A DNA stretch of 64,000 bases, taken from NCBI GenBank assembly GCA_031213475.1, contig JARUPZ010000018.1, positions 5,803,680 through 5,867,679 on the forward strand, in the 5' to 3' direction. This document shows, one piece after another, positions 11,301 to 22,189 of the stretch. Both the position numbers and the translations under genes were made by a program. Within the stretch, counting starts at the first letter, position 1; each line of letters begins with the position of its first letter. This DNA is from Nereocystis luetkeana. Its lineage: Eukaryota > Sar > Phaeophyceae > Laminariales > Laminariaceae. The notes under the pieces were generated by a model that had not been told where the DNA came from, made no database searches, and worked only from the letters and a program-made list of their open reading frames with translations.

Positions 11301-14300
11301 GTGGTAGAAGTGTACGCGAACAAAGCGTACGACTTACTCCGCGACGAAGAAGAGAGGGGCGCGCCGCTTTCCTTTAAGCAGTCCCAGGGGGAGGATAAGG
11401 TGTACGGGTTGAGCGCCCACTACCCCGAAGATTTACCCGCGGCGCTTGACCTCGTGAGGCAGGCGAGGAGCAGGGCGCCGGTCTCGGCTACGGCCCTGAA
11501 CGAGTTCTCCAGTCGTGGGCACACGGTGTGGATGCTGGAGGTGCAGGGGGGCGACGGGCATGTTGTGAGTTCCGCGACGGATGGCCGCGCGGCTGTAGGC
11601 GGCACAAGCACTGGGTTCGACGCCGCTCAGCGCCCGGCGACGCGCAACCCGATGCTGTCGATTGTGGACCTGGCCGGGAGTGAGCGGACCGTCCGGTCGA
11701 TGTCGAACCATCGCGAGGCGGTCGAAATAAACTCGGACATCACCGAAGTGTTCCGGTGCTTTAAGCAGGTGGAGGCCGGGTGCCAGCACGTGACCTACCG
11801 CAATCGCACCCTGACGCGCATGTTGAAGAACGTGCTGGTGAGGGGGGTCGACTCCGCCGACCCGCGCATGAGCTGCGTCATGATCGTGAACGTGAACCCG
11901 GCCGCCTCGGAGTACGGTGAAACCCAGAAGGTGCTGACGAACGCCCTGATATCGATGAAAGCCCGCATCGTAGAAGAGCCGCCCCGAGCCGGCTGCGGCT
12001 TAGAGCCCGCCACGTACGGCATGAACGGACATTTCATCGCAAAGCGCCGGAAAGTTGGCGGTGGTGGCTGCGGCGGTGGCGCGGCGGTGGGTGTGGGTGG
12101 AGCGGCGGACGGTACCGCCTTGCGCATGGGCTCTGTCTCCGGCAAGGGTAAGGAGAGGCGGTTGGTGCTCGCGGACCAGTCGGGGCGGAGGGTCGCGGGG
12201 GGCGCTCAGCGCGCCACCTTATCGAGGGGCGAGCAGGCGAATATCATCGACGAGCAGGGCGAGATTATCGCGAGGCTGGAGGACGAGGTTGCGCAGCTGA
12301 AGAAGGAGATGGAGGAGATGCAGGAGGAAGTGTGGCACCAGGCACAGGCCGAGCTTACTCCCCAGATAGACGGTCTTGAGGTCAGCGAGCGTTTGGTATT
12401 TTTCCGTCGGCTGGTACCTCGGGCGATCGATTGGTGGTAGCCGGGAACAACCAACACATATCGACGAACTCGAGTGTGTGTAGTTTGTTGATTTGGTGGT
12501 CGCTCGATTTAACTCGGGGCTTGTGTTTTGTGGCGCCTGCGTGTTTGATTCACTCCCTTAGCTGTGGTTAATGTCATCACGAACCGCGCAAGCAGTACGG
12601 GTAGCGGTCGAGATCCAGCGCGTTTCCTGTACGAAACAAGCCCCCCCCCCCGCCCCTCTGTTGGTCGTTACTTGCTGCCGCTGTCTCGATCGATCGATCA
12701 CATTACTGCAGTGCCGTACTATACATATGCTCTGCCTCCCGCCGCATAGAAAATCACCAAAGGTCACAGTTTAATAACCACACCGCCTTTCTGCCAGAGC
12801 GCCGAAGAGGCTGGTATTTTGTTTCTGGTAACCGCTGACCGCGCTCGGCGCCTCCTTGTGCCCTCCGTGCAGGAAGCTCTGGCCGAGTCGCGAGCGAGGG
12901 AGAGCGGCCTGCGCTTAAAACTAGACAGGCAAAAACCGGTCGGCGCGAGCGCGAGGGCAGCGGCGGCCCAAAGCGCCAGGAAGCAGGCCGCGAGGCAGGC
13001 TGAGACAGTGCACACCCTCATGTGGCAGAACGTCCAGGAGGCCGAGGATGAGACCCTTCGAGAGGCCGAGAAGAGGGCTGTCGCCGAGGAGGCGCTAGTC
13101 GCGGCCCTTGCCGAGAGGGGCGCCCAGACCACCCGAGCTGCCGAGGCACTCGATGCCCAGGCTGCGAGCGAGGCTGCCTTCCGGCAGGAGCTGGCGCAGA
13201 GTGAGAGCAAGGCGGAGCGACTCGAGGCGGAGGTCGTTCGGGTGGAGGCTGTGGTTGTCGCGGAGATACGCCGCGCGGCTAAGTTGGAAGCCGAAAATGA
13301 CAGTCTAGGGACTGAGCTTCGGGCTGCACGAGAAGAGATCGATCGGCTTCGAGGTGGGGATGAGAAGCGCGGATTATGGCTATGAGTCGTGGCGGGAGGG
13401 GCGCGCATTTTGATTTTACGTCGTTGCCATGTGCCTGCTGATATATAGAGTACGGTAATGCTGCCGTGTTCGCCGATGTTGTGGCGTTCCCTTTTAGTAG
13501 GAAGTCTTCAGGCCCCGTTGTCGCGCCGTGCTCGTCTGAGCATTCGATGGTGTCGCATTGCGTGACCCCGATATATTCCCCTTTTCCTCGCCAATCCCTC
13601 GGACTCCAATTGACGTTTTCTTTCTCCCCTCGTTTGTACTGTTCGACGCATCGCGTGACCCCGGTACTTTTCCCCTTCCTTTCTTGTCCCTGGAACTTTG
13701 AACGACATTTTTTTCACCCTTCCTCGTTCATTTTTTCGGCGCTTACTGCCTTGCAGCTTGTTTTGGCGAACGACAACACGGGGTAGATGCGGTCGCTCTC
13801 GCGGACGCCGAGGCCGAGGTGGGCACCGTCAAGATGGACATGTCCGCATCGTCTCCTTCAGTCGGTTGTTACACCGACGACGAGAGGCCCCACCGGTTTC
13901 AGTCGGGTCGGGCGAGCGATCCCTTGGGGAAATCGCCTATCAAAAGACGCACGGTTCCCGTTGGAAGGGGGAAGGACAAGCGTGTGGTCAGTGTCATTGG
14001 CAGTGGCAGCGGCTGTAGCAGTGGCAGTGGAAGCATCTGTGGCAGCGGCAGCAGCAGCGGCAACGACAGCGAGGGGGGTGGAGCAGCATCTGCCGCTGGT
14101 AACCTAAAGGCTGCCGCCCACGGGGGTGGGGAAGGGAGCGAGGCGGGGGTTGACGGCGACGAGCGGCTCAAGCCGCGCGGGTCGCGGTCGAGACTCAGGG
14201 AGCGCAAGCCGCTTGGGAATATTGAACCGGTGAGCGGCAACGCTGGCGGAACGACAGCGATTGAGGAGGGAGAGGCGCACAAGAAGGAGAAGAAGGCGGG

Positions 14301-16574
14301 GTGCAAGGAGGAGGAGGAGGGGGAGGGGGGGGAGGAGGAGGGCAAGGGCACGAAAGCCGCGCGGTCGAGGGCTGAAACCCGAAGGTGCAAGGCAGCCAGG
14401 TGAGATTGCGAGGATATTATACCATCTCAGGCTTCTGTAGTAGGCTGGGCTCCCTGGTTTCCGCTATGATGTATACCGCCAGTGGTTGCGGCATGCTCTT
14501 GATTGCCGAGGGGCCGAGCGTCCCAGAAAAATAAGACGAAGCGGGGACGGGGCGGAGATATACTCGACCTCATGCATGGCCGTAGTCGTATGGCCATAGA
14601 CCCTTACATCCCTACAATGCCGGGACGGAGCACGTCGGGTTTTCACCGATCAGGCAGACATTGCTTGCACCAAGCGCGAAGCGCCGTGAGGTGCCCGGTG
14701 AGCTTGCATGAAGGGTGAGTTGCATCCTACTAAGAACCGATTGTGAGGCGGACTTGCATATGGATGACAGCTTGAATGAGTTATTTAATTTCCGGTGTGA
14801 CCACTTCCAGAGACAGCAATGAATGAGAGAACTACATAACTGCCTTTTGGGTACCTTACCAAGAACACTCATTGGTGCGATCATTCCCTTTCAACGGAGT
14901 ATAGGTTCTCCACCGCGCACAAATGATCTAACTCAACCAACAGCTGACCGACCGCCAAAAACAAAAACAAACAAAAAATCGCACCCGGGTTGTCTGGCTC
15001 AAGAAGTGAGCGGCATGTTTTACAGTGTCGTTGCCAACCGACGCCAACCCAACCGCCAACCCAACCTATATATGATATATAGGGGAGGGAGTGGGGGGGG
15101 TTGCTTTTCGAGGCCTGTCAGAATTTGTCCCAAGACTCGGAGAAGGATTGGTGACGGCGATCAATTCTTATTAGTGTAAGGGTGAGAGGTGAGGGACGGT
15201 ACGGGGACCTCAAACACAAAAACGAATAACTAATTGAAGACCCGAAATTCAGACTGGAAGATCCCGCGGGCCCTTGGTCCATGATTGTTCCGATTCGCCT
15301 CGTTTTTGCCTGCAGTAAACAGTAAGGAAGCCGATCAGTTGGACGTACGAATGAGTTTTAAATACAGAGGCTGGTGTGAAGGTGTCGACTTTGGCAGAGA
15401 ATAGGTCACTGGTGTTGGTACTGTCGATGTCATTGGTCCGTAGGTGCTGCTTAAGCTGTTTCTGTTGGGGTCGTGCTTTGTTCGTTGCGTGCACTGGAGT
15501 TTGATATTCAAGGTACACCTGGTACGTCAGTTTACGGTATGTCTTACATTGTCATTTTGTTCGCAGACCGTCTGCGATTTCCCGATGTCGTTTTGGGTTG
15601 ACGTCAGCAGGCACCACTCGGCTGTGCGTTAGGTGAGCCTCTCCATCGGCTGTTGCTTGCTGTGGTGGGTGCAATATGAGCCCAATCAAAAGACAACACG
15701 TACTCTTGCTCCCCTTGCTGCACCATGGTCCCGCGTGTTGTACTCATATTACTCTCACTGCTTGTCCGGTGATGTATATAACAATTATACCAAGTATAAA
15801 TTATTCCGGTGTATAGGTTCGGCTGGCGTCGGTTGGCAACGACGCTGAAAACACGCCAATCATTACGTGAGATATTCACAGACAGCCAGGGTATATACCG
15901 TTTTTTTTGCGGTCACCGTGACTGGCGGTCGCGTTAGATCGTTTGGGCGGGGCGAGGTATCTTAGCTCGGCGTAAGGAGAATGATCGTATCACGTAGTGT
16001 GTACCTGGTATATAGGAAGGCGCCCACGAAGCAGTTATGTATTACAGTGCTGTATATCCATTGCTGTCTCTGGAAGTTTCCACACCAGAAAAAAAAAACG
16101 TTCGACGCTGTCATCTATGTTCAAGAATTCCGCCTCTCAAGCGGTTCTTGGTAGGATGCAGCTCACCCTCCATGCGGCTCGCCGAGAGGCCTCCACGTTT
16201 CGCTTCGCGCGTGGTGCAAGTAATGGCTGCCTGGTCGGTGAAGACCGGACGTGCTCCGTCCCGGCATTGTAGGAGGGCGAGGGTCTATGGTCTTGCGACT
16301 ACGCCCATGCACGGCATGAGTATTCCCTTCCCCTCGCTCCGTCCCCGCCTCCTTACACACCATTCAAGAGGGTGCTTCGCTTACCGCTGATCCCACGAAC
16401 GTGTGGCCCAATATTGGCATTGTTTTTTGCTGTCGGCGCAGGGAAGCGGCTATGCTGCCCAAGCCTTCTCCAAAGGAGGTGGTGCTGACCGCGGTGCAAG
16501 TAGCTGTGAGGGGAAAACTCGACAATCTCGTGAAGTCGCGGGCGCGGTCCCGTCGCCGCAAGGGGCAGCAGTAG
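8307..16574 (+). CDS. Kinesin motor protein, kinesin-6-like, six exons
   Basis: Exons are 8307-8751, 10095-10282, 11037-12380, 12873-13353, 13757-14399 and 16442-16574, with phases 1, 0, 0, 1 and 2 matching at each junction, giving about 1077 residues. Exon 1 encodes an acidic, Ser-rich extension. Exon 2 starts the motor (VLRVRPLEP). Exon 3 carries the P-loop GATNAGKT (11121-11144), switch I NEFSSRGH (about 11499-11522) and switch II DLAGSE (11667-11684), then a neck and a first coiled coil (12250-12350). Exon 4 is almost entirely Ala/Glu/Arg coiled coil. Exon 5 is a low-complexity basic and Gly/Ser tail; exon 6 ends in a basic Arg/Lys stretch before TAG. Kinesins hydrolyse ATP to move along or organise microtubules. 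The TNAGKT loop resembles kinesin-6 (KIF20/KIF23), which would suggest a spindle-midzone role, but that subfamily call is tentative. Switch I has Gly where most kinesins have the second Ser of SSRSH. The last exon is supported by phase and by a strong GTGAGA donor at 14400; without it the frame ends at 14403. Confidence 0.87.
13354..13756 (+). other. Kinesin intron 4
   Basis: Bounded by a donor CGAG/GTGGGG and an acceptor TTGCAG, removing 403 bases in phase 1. If unspliced, the coiled-coil frame would stop at 13385 and the basic tail would be lost, so this junction decides the C-terminus. The phase of the following frame supports splicing. Confidence 0.65.
14557..14821 (-). repeat. Short interspersed element, family S, copy 2
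   Basis: Full-length or nearly so and inverted, with all family landmarks. At its 5' end it shows a further block, GCTGTCTCTGGAAGTGG, shared with the copy at 16058. It lies in kinesin intron 5. Confidence 0.78.
16058..16332 (+). repeat. Short interspersed element, family S, copy 3
   Basis: Contains TTGCTGTCTCTGGAAG, the GGTTCTTGGTAGGATGCAGC block, TGCCTGGTCGGTGAAG and CGTCCCGGCATTG. It ends about 110 bases before the kinesin exon 6 acceptor and is inverted relative to copy 2, so the intron transcript could fold on itself. Confidence 0.78.
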
Positions 16575-19500
16575 GGTGCGTCCGGGCTGTGTTCGTGGGT
16601 TCGTGGCGGTAGGCAAGGCACGACTGGGGAAAGCGCAGCGCTCAGGTCGTTCGAAGCATGGTTGTTGTTTTTTGCGGCTGGTCGAACGAAGGGTGGGTGG
16701 GGGTTCTTTGAGGATGCGATGGTGGGGGTCGTGATGCAGTTTGCTGCTTCTTGTGCGGCTTTTTTCCAGTACTGTATTGGTGCATATGGCAGGGAGCACA
16801 GCACGTTTGGATGATATGGATGTTGCGAATCTTGGGGCCGGCGTGAAAATAGCTACGAGTTTTGTTTTACGTATTGACGCGGCGTTTTTCGGCCTGGCGC
16901 TTTTTTGTTCTCCTTTTGCTGATATGAAACTGCTGTTTCTACGTACCTGGTACTCGTAGGAAATTTAGCGTCGTGTAACCGCACGGTATGCATGCTCGCG
17001 TTTTCTGTGTGATTCGATGACAAACGTAGAAGGGCAGTAAGGTAATGTTAATTCATGCCACAGTAGAAACGTCACGACCGTAGATGACGTCACCGGTCGA
17101 CCATTTTATGTTCCAATCGTTCTGATTCATCGTTTTTTAGTCCGTTTTTTTAGGAACGGGATCGATGCTGGCACGTTTTCCGCGGAGGGCTTGGGAATGC
17201 CCGTTTTTCCGCGTGCGCAGAAGCGTCGTCGTCCGCTCTCCACCCGGAGAATGTTTTCCTTCCTACTCGGCTCATATGATTGCGCCTTGCAGCATGAGGC
17301 GCGTGGGAATAGGAGGTCGGTGTGGCGGCTGTTATCTCGAACTTACGTGCATCAACTGCCCTACGTTGTTTTTTTATAGCAAAACTTATGGTTGAGCGGG
17401 CCACCCCAATCTGTAGAGTGCTGGCGGCGTCACGGTGGTGTGGCGCGCGGCCGACGTAACGTGGACGGATGAGTGCAGCGGCTGGCCGTTCCTGCTGTCA
17501 AGCAAACAGGCTAGGAGACCTGTCTTTGTGGGCGAGTCAAGGTCTCTTTTTAGTCTTAATATACTTGTTTTAGTGTCAGGGGGAGGTCAGTCAAGGGGTC
17601 AAACCGTGGTCCCCTGGCATTGCTGCTGCTAAGTCGCGCCGCGGGGTGGGCGTCGTGGCGCTGGATGACTTGATGCTGAGGGTGATTGCTGCCGGTTGGT
17701 TTGCGGCTGCAGTCTGCCCGGGCACTCGGCACGGCAAGGTATGGGTCAGTTATGAGGTCCACAGGAGGAGTAACTGATGTACTACTGCCTGTGGGGCTGT
17801 GCGGCAGTTGTGTCTTGAAATCAAATAGCTGTGGTATAGTTAGTGCTCGGCTTTAACGGTGCGCCTGCGGGTCGCGTCTGTCTATGGCATGGCATCCCAT
17901 GACGCTGCTTCCATGATTCGCCGTGGTGTAGTTGCCCACGGGATGGGGCTGCGGAAGGGAGGGCTTTGGCAGATAGGCGCGCTTTATTCTGCGAGAACCA
18001 GGGCCTGCAACTGAACAAACAAAAAAGTCAGTCGGGGTTACCGGTAGTCTTGTATTGGTCCGCGCGCGAATAATAATGCCCTCCGTTGTTGCAGCTGCGG
18101 GCGTGTCGTATCCTTTTTTGTTGCTGGTACAATGTATTACCTCGTACGGATACATGTAGGAAAGGTGTTGTTGTTTTGTTTCCTTTCTGCGTGGTTTGTA
18201 CGGGTGCGCGGGGCCGGGGGGGGGGGGGGACTGGGAGGACCGATGAGCCAGCGGAAGGGCGGCCTGTATGACTCTACACAGGCGCGGCAAATATGTTTGG
18301 TAGGCGTCGGACACGTGCTAAAGGGGGGGAGAGAGAACCGTTTCGACGCCGCAGCATGTTAGTTTTTGTTGTTCGTTCTTTTTGATTGGGTATAGGGTAC
18401 TTCGTGTTGTACACATGTCACGATTACAAATGTTGATGTAATACGTAGAGTACGTTTGATCTGAGCGCCGCCCGCTACCATCACTCACTGTGCCCGGGGT
18501 GTGGTGCTAGTTCTGGCTGGTATCTCTCCGGCCGTCTGCCGGGGGGAGGCTCCGTGTCTCTTGTGTATTTTTTTTTTACTTCGCTACGTACGAGATACCT
18601 GGCTATAATAATACATTTAAGAGAACTCTGACTCATGGTAATTGAGAGCACCCGGTGTATAGCTATGCGGGTTTTGTTTTGATGAATTAGTGACCGCAGC
18701 ATTTACTATTACGTAATTTTGGTTGTTTTCTCTTTCTTGTCTGCGTGTTTTCTGGCTGTTTGTTTTTTTTGGCGATGTCTTTGAGTTTCTGTTGGCGTTT
18801 CGTTAGAGGTTTCCCCCGTCATTCCGACAAATAAAGCGAGTGACTGCAGTACGACTGTTATTGCTCTTTCCCTACATTATATCCAAGACGGGACGTAATC
18901 GTTTCCCGCTTACTACTGTCTGTATATCACCTACCTGCTTGCGGGGGGGGAGGGGGGGGGTCGCCTGTTCGGCTGTTGTGATTTTGCTCCCGTTTACTTC
19001 AACAACGAATATTTAATGAGGAGACAGGAGAGGTGATGGTGCGACCAGCATCAACTACAACAAAAACTGGTGTTACTGTAGCGCAGTCACCATCAACGAC
19101 GCAAACATATTCATTTACAACAAGGTTGTTAGACACCCCTCGCCGCGCTCCACTTTCCGCTCGCCTCACGTTCTTCTTTCTAGTAACATTCAATACTGAC
19201 AAAAAATAAAGACTCTACTCGTACAGTAACTCAAGATGTTCTAAATCGGCCACACAGCTACTACTAATGAAAACTTTACCCAGCGACGAGTACGAGTAGA
19301 CGCGGACTGATTGTGTCTCCCATCAACTCAATCGTACTCGTAGCCATACTCTGTAATTTATACCTCAATTTATACCCGGGGTAAACGACGCAGTTCGCGG
19401 TCGGTCGCGAAATTTTAAATACCACATTAATATTATTGCTGTAAACTACCGCTGACTGTAGACACGTCCTTTTCTATGAGTGAGCGCAGGTGAGGGATGA

Positions 19501-19780
19501 AAGCACACGACCTCCAACTACGTACTACTATCGATACTGCTGTTTGTTGTATAAATAACCAGGTACTACTTGCTACGTACCAGTAAAGTTTTGTATACAG
19601 TTCGTTGTTTCCTGGAGTGCTAAGATATGCATCCAACGCCAGGATTAATTTGTCGAACGCACCGTGCAAGCAGTTGCTACAGCGGCTCTACTATTATTAC
19701 TACGGTGCTGCTTGATGTTTCGAGCGATTCTTTCGTTGGGTGTTGCCTATCTTTCCTTCTAACGCACGCAATAAAAACGT
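16575..19780. other. Intergenic stretch without a recognised gene
   Basis: Downstream of the kinesin stop I see no convincing exon on either strand. Open frames here are short, change frame and match no family I know. It holds the repeat fragment at 17528-17612, G tracts near 18217 and 18951, and T-rich stretches. Confidence 0.5.
17528..17612. repeat. Dispersed repeat fragment, partner at 5748
   Basis: Shares GAGTCAAGG, AGTCTTA, GTTTTAGTGTCAGGGGG and GGTCAGTCAAGGGGTCAAA with the 5748 fragment in the same order and orientation. Confidence 0.55.
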
Positions 19781-19789
19781 TACAAGTAG

Positions 19790-19932
19790 ACAAGCCGAAA
19801 GTTGGCACAAGAGGGAGGGAGACTTGGGGCATGGGTTTAGTTTTGTTTCTGAGGTTTTCTTCTTTCGGGAAAGTTATGAGTGATCCATGTTGAAGATCAT
19901 GCTGCACATTGTCGGATGGCAAGAGAAATAAT
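19790..19932 (+). mobile_element. 5'-truncated 3' tail of the RLE-type retroelement
   Basis: About 140 bases match the untranslated tail after the RLE frame at 39297-39446: AGACAAGC, GAAAGTTGGCAC, CTTTCGGGAAAGTTATGAGT and ATTGTCGGATGGCAAGAGA occur in the same order. A 3'-end-only copy is expected from target-primed reverse transcription that stopped early. There is no poly-A tail. Confidence 0.75.
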
Positions 19933-21110
19933 AATTGCAACATAAGTTAAAACGTTATTATCGCCCGTGGAAGAGTACTTGTGGAATGGTACGAAGTACC
20001 CGGTATACTTTCGAAGTAGCCGCTCTCAAACCTATATCTACGCTATCTTCCTCCAGTAGTTTGACCTCTGACACCGGCCTATTATTAATAGTAATTGTTA
20101 ATGCACGGCCACGGAACGGGGTAGGCGTGCTTATTCCACAAGTGAGTGTGTGTACTCGTAATGTTAAGATCACGGAGAGCGGGACACTTTGTATCCCTGG
20201 ACAGGTCTACCTATTAAGCCGGCACTAGTTGGTACTCACGTTTATGTTCGCTTAGACATAGAAGAGTCACCTTAGTCCTTTCGTGCACGACGGAGACTGG
20301 GACCACGCTCGTGCCTCTCTGGAAAACCCCTGGTTTTCAACCTAAGATACGCCTTCCAAGTACTACAAATACGTTCCCAGTGCCAGAACCCAGGTAATTA
20401 CCGGGCTTTCAACCTCATGCAAAGCAGTATCATAACACTAGCCCACTCTGATGAGCCGTGTATGCAGAATTATGGGAAATTCATGGAAACCCCGATTCCA
20501 CAACTAGAACATGTGTCGAAGATGCGGCTCCTCAAAACCCACTCCCACACCTCTCAACGGCAAGGCAACGAAGCCGGCAAAGTACGTAAAAAAGAATGAA
20601 AGGAAGCGTAGCCTCAAGGGGCAGGAAGAAATCGTCAACGAAAAACCATCGCCATGTCACCCGCGACGGGGGGGGGCGAGGAAGATGCAGGGAAAGTGAA
20701 AAGGGAACATAAAAAAAGACAAGAAGAAAAATGTCACGGAAGATGTCAAGAGACATCGAAAACCCAGCCTACTACTCGGGAAACGTGTCCTGTGCCACAA
20801 ATGAGTGGCACGATTACCCAAACCAGCCCCGATGGAGGGTAGGCAGGAATACGCGAAAAACATGCCTAACCAAGCCCAAAAAAAGCACTCAAACAAACAA
20901 CCCAGGAACACACCTGCCAGAAAAAAACAAAATCGACCCGAAAACTTTGAAAACGTCAACAAATTGAAAGACCACCGCCCAAAATCCAGGAAAGCGTCAA
21001 GAAAAAAATTTCGAGCGCAGGCAAGAAGCGAAAATCAGCTATCCACGGCGGCGGCTCGAGATTCGTTTACGTTACGTTGGACCCCCCGTGCAAATGCGCT
21101 AGCCAAGTGA
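19933..21110. other. No gene recognised; short Lys-rich open frames
   Basis: Plus-strand frames between about 20417 and 21110 are rich in Lys, Arg, Thr and Pro and overlap in several frames, as low-complexity A-rich DNA does. The region lies just beyond the 3' end of the minus-strand Ty3-like element and may contain its LTR, but I could not find a matching repeat beyond the 5' end. Confidence 0.35.
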
Positions 21111-21121
21111 ATTTGTAGACA

Positions 21122-22189
21122 TCAAGAGCCACGTACAGCTCTCGTCGAAGTCGTGTAGCGCGCCGGAGAAAGAGGAAGCTTGATCGGTCCCGGGTCGTCC
21201 AAAAATCGAACTAGATACACTCTATCCGTGGGCGTAGTCGCGCTGATTTTCCCGAGCCACCACAGCCCGTCGTCGCCCTTGTACCAAAAATGGGCCCCGT
21301 TGGGAAGCACGGTGTTGCAGTATCGGCGGAGCCAGTCGGCGTGCGAGACGCAGCCATAGCCGGATGCCAGAAACCGCTGGCCGTTATTCCGAGAGAGCTC
21401 CCGTTGTGCCGCGCCGATTCTCATTCGGCGGTACAGGCGGTTGGTTTGACGATGCTGGTCCGGGGTGCCGGCCCAGTAGCGCAAGATTGCGTGGCGAGAA
21501 AGCTGAAGGTCCATTTCCCGTTCCCAGGATGGACGGGAGAGTCCAGTCCAATGCGTCTCGTACATCACTGCGATGACGCCACCTCGACCTCGAACCGATG
21601 GTGTCCGGTAATCTTTTCCTCTTCGAGTCGGTGAAGAGGTGTCGAGACGTCGTCCTGGGTAACGTGGTACGGGGGAGATTTCTTGGAGAAGTTGTTGAGC
21701 ACGTACTGCGTCTACCCCGCTGGCAAATACTTCGGCATGTCGCCACGGTCGTGGGGGTTGGCACAGGGCTTGCAGCGTTGAACTGAAACGCGCCGACGAG
21801 CATCCGCGCCGGGCATATCAGAGGGAAGATCCAAATACAGGAGCTTTGCCCCAAGAGGAGACCCGTCCGGGGTGTCCGCTGCGGAGCAGGGGCCAACTGC
21901 GAGAACTCTGTAGGGGCCTGTCCAGTTGAGTGAGAGTTTGGCCTTGATGACCTTGGCGTCCGTGTCGGGTTTTTCCCCCTGGCGGATGGTGGCCGCCGTA
22001 TTGTACACCCACGCCCAGCCGCCAACGTCAAATCTGGGGACCGGACGCAGAGCGTCGGCGAGGTCGGAGTTGCGGCGGTTCACACGGGCAACAGTGAGGG
22101 CGTGGTGTTCGCGAACGATATCATACGCGCGCTGCTGGCGGTCCATCGCCAAGTCACAATAGGCGAGGTGGTCGCGGGCCAAGCTTTGG
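21122..22189 (-). pseudogene. Integrase C-terminal region and Tudor/chromo-like end
   Basis: In the frame from 22182, ARDHLAYCDLAMDRQQRAYD and NWTGPYRVLAVG match the region after the integrase core, where the target-binding SH3-like fold begins. In another frame, 21568-21122 gives GAHFWYKGDDGLWWLGKIS and YLVRFLDDPG, an aromatic-rich Tudor/chromo-like pattern that may guide integration to chromatin (inference). The catalytic integrase core that should precede this is absent between RNase H and 22190. Confidence 0.7.

Noticed and set aside
17853-18362. Possible gene at 17.8-18.4 kb with frames on both strands
   Set aside because: No recognisable motif, mixed low-complexity composition and no convincing splice sites.
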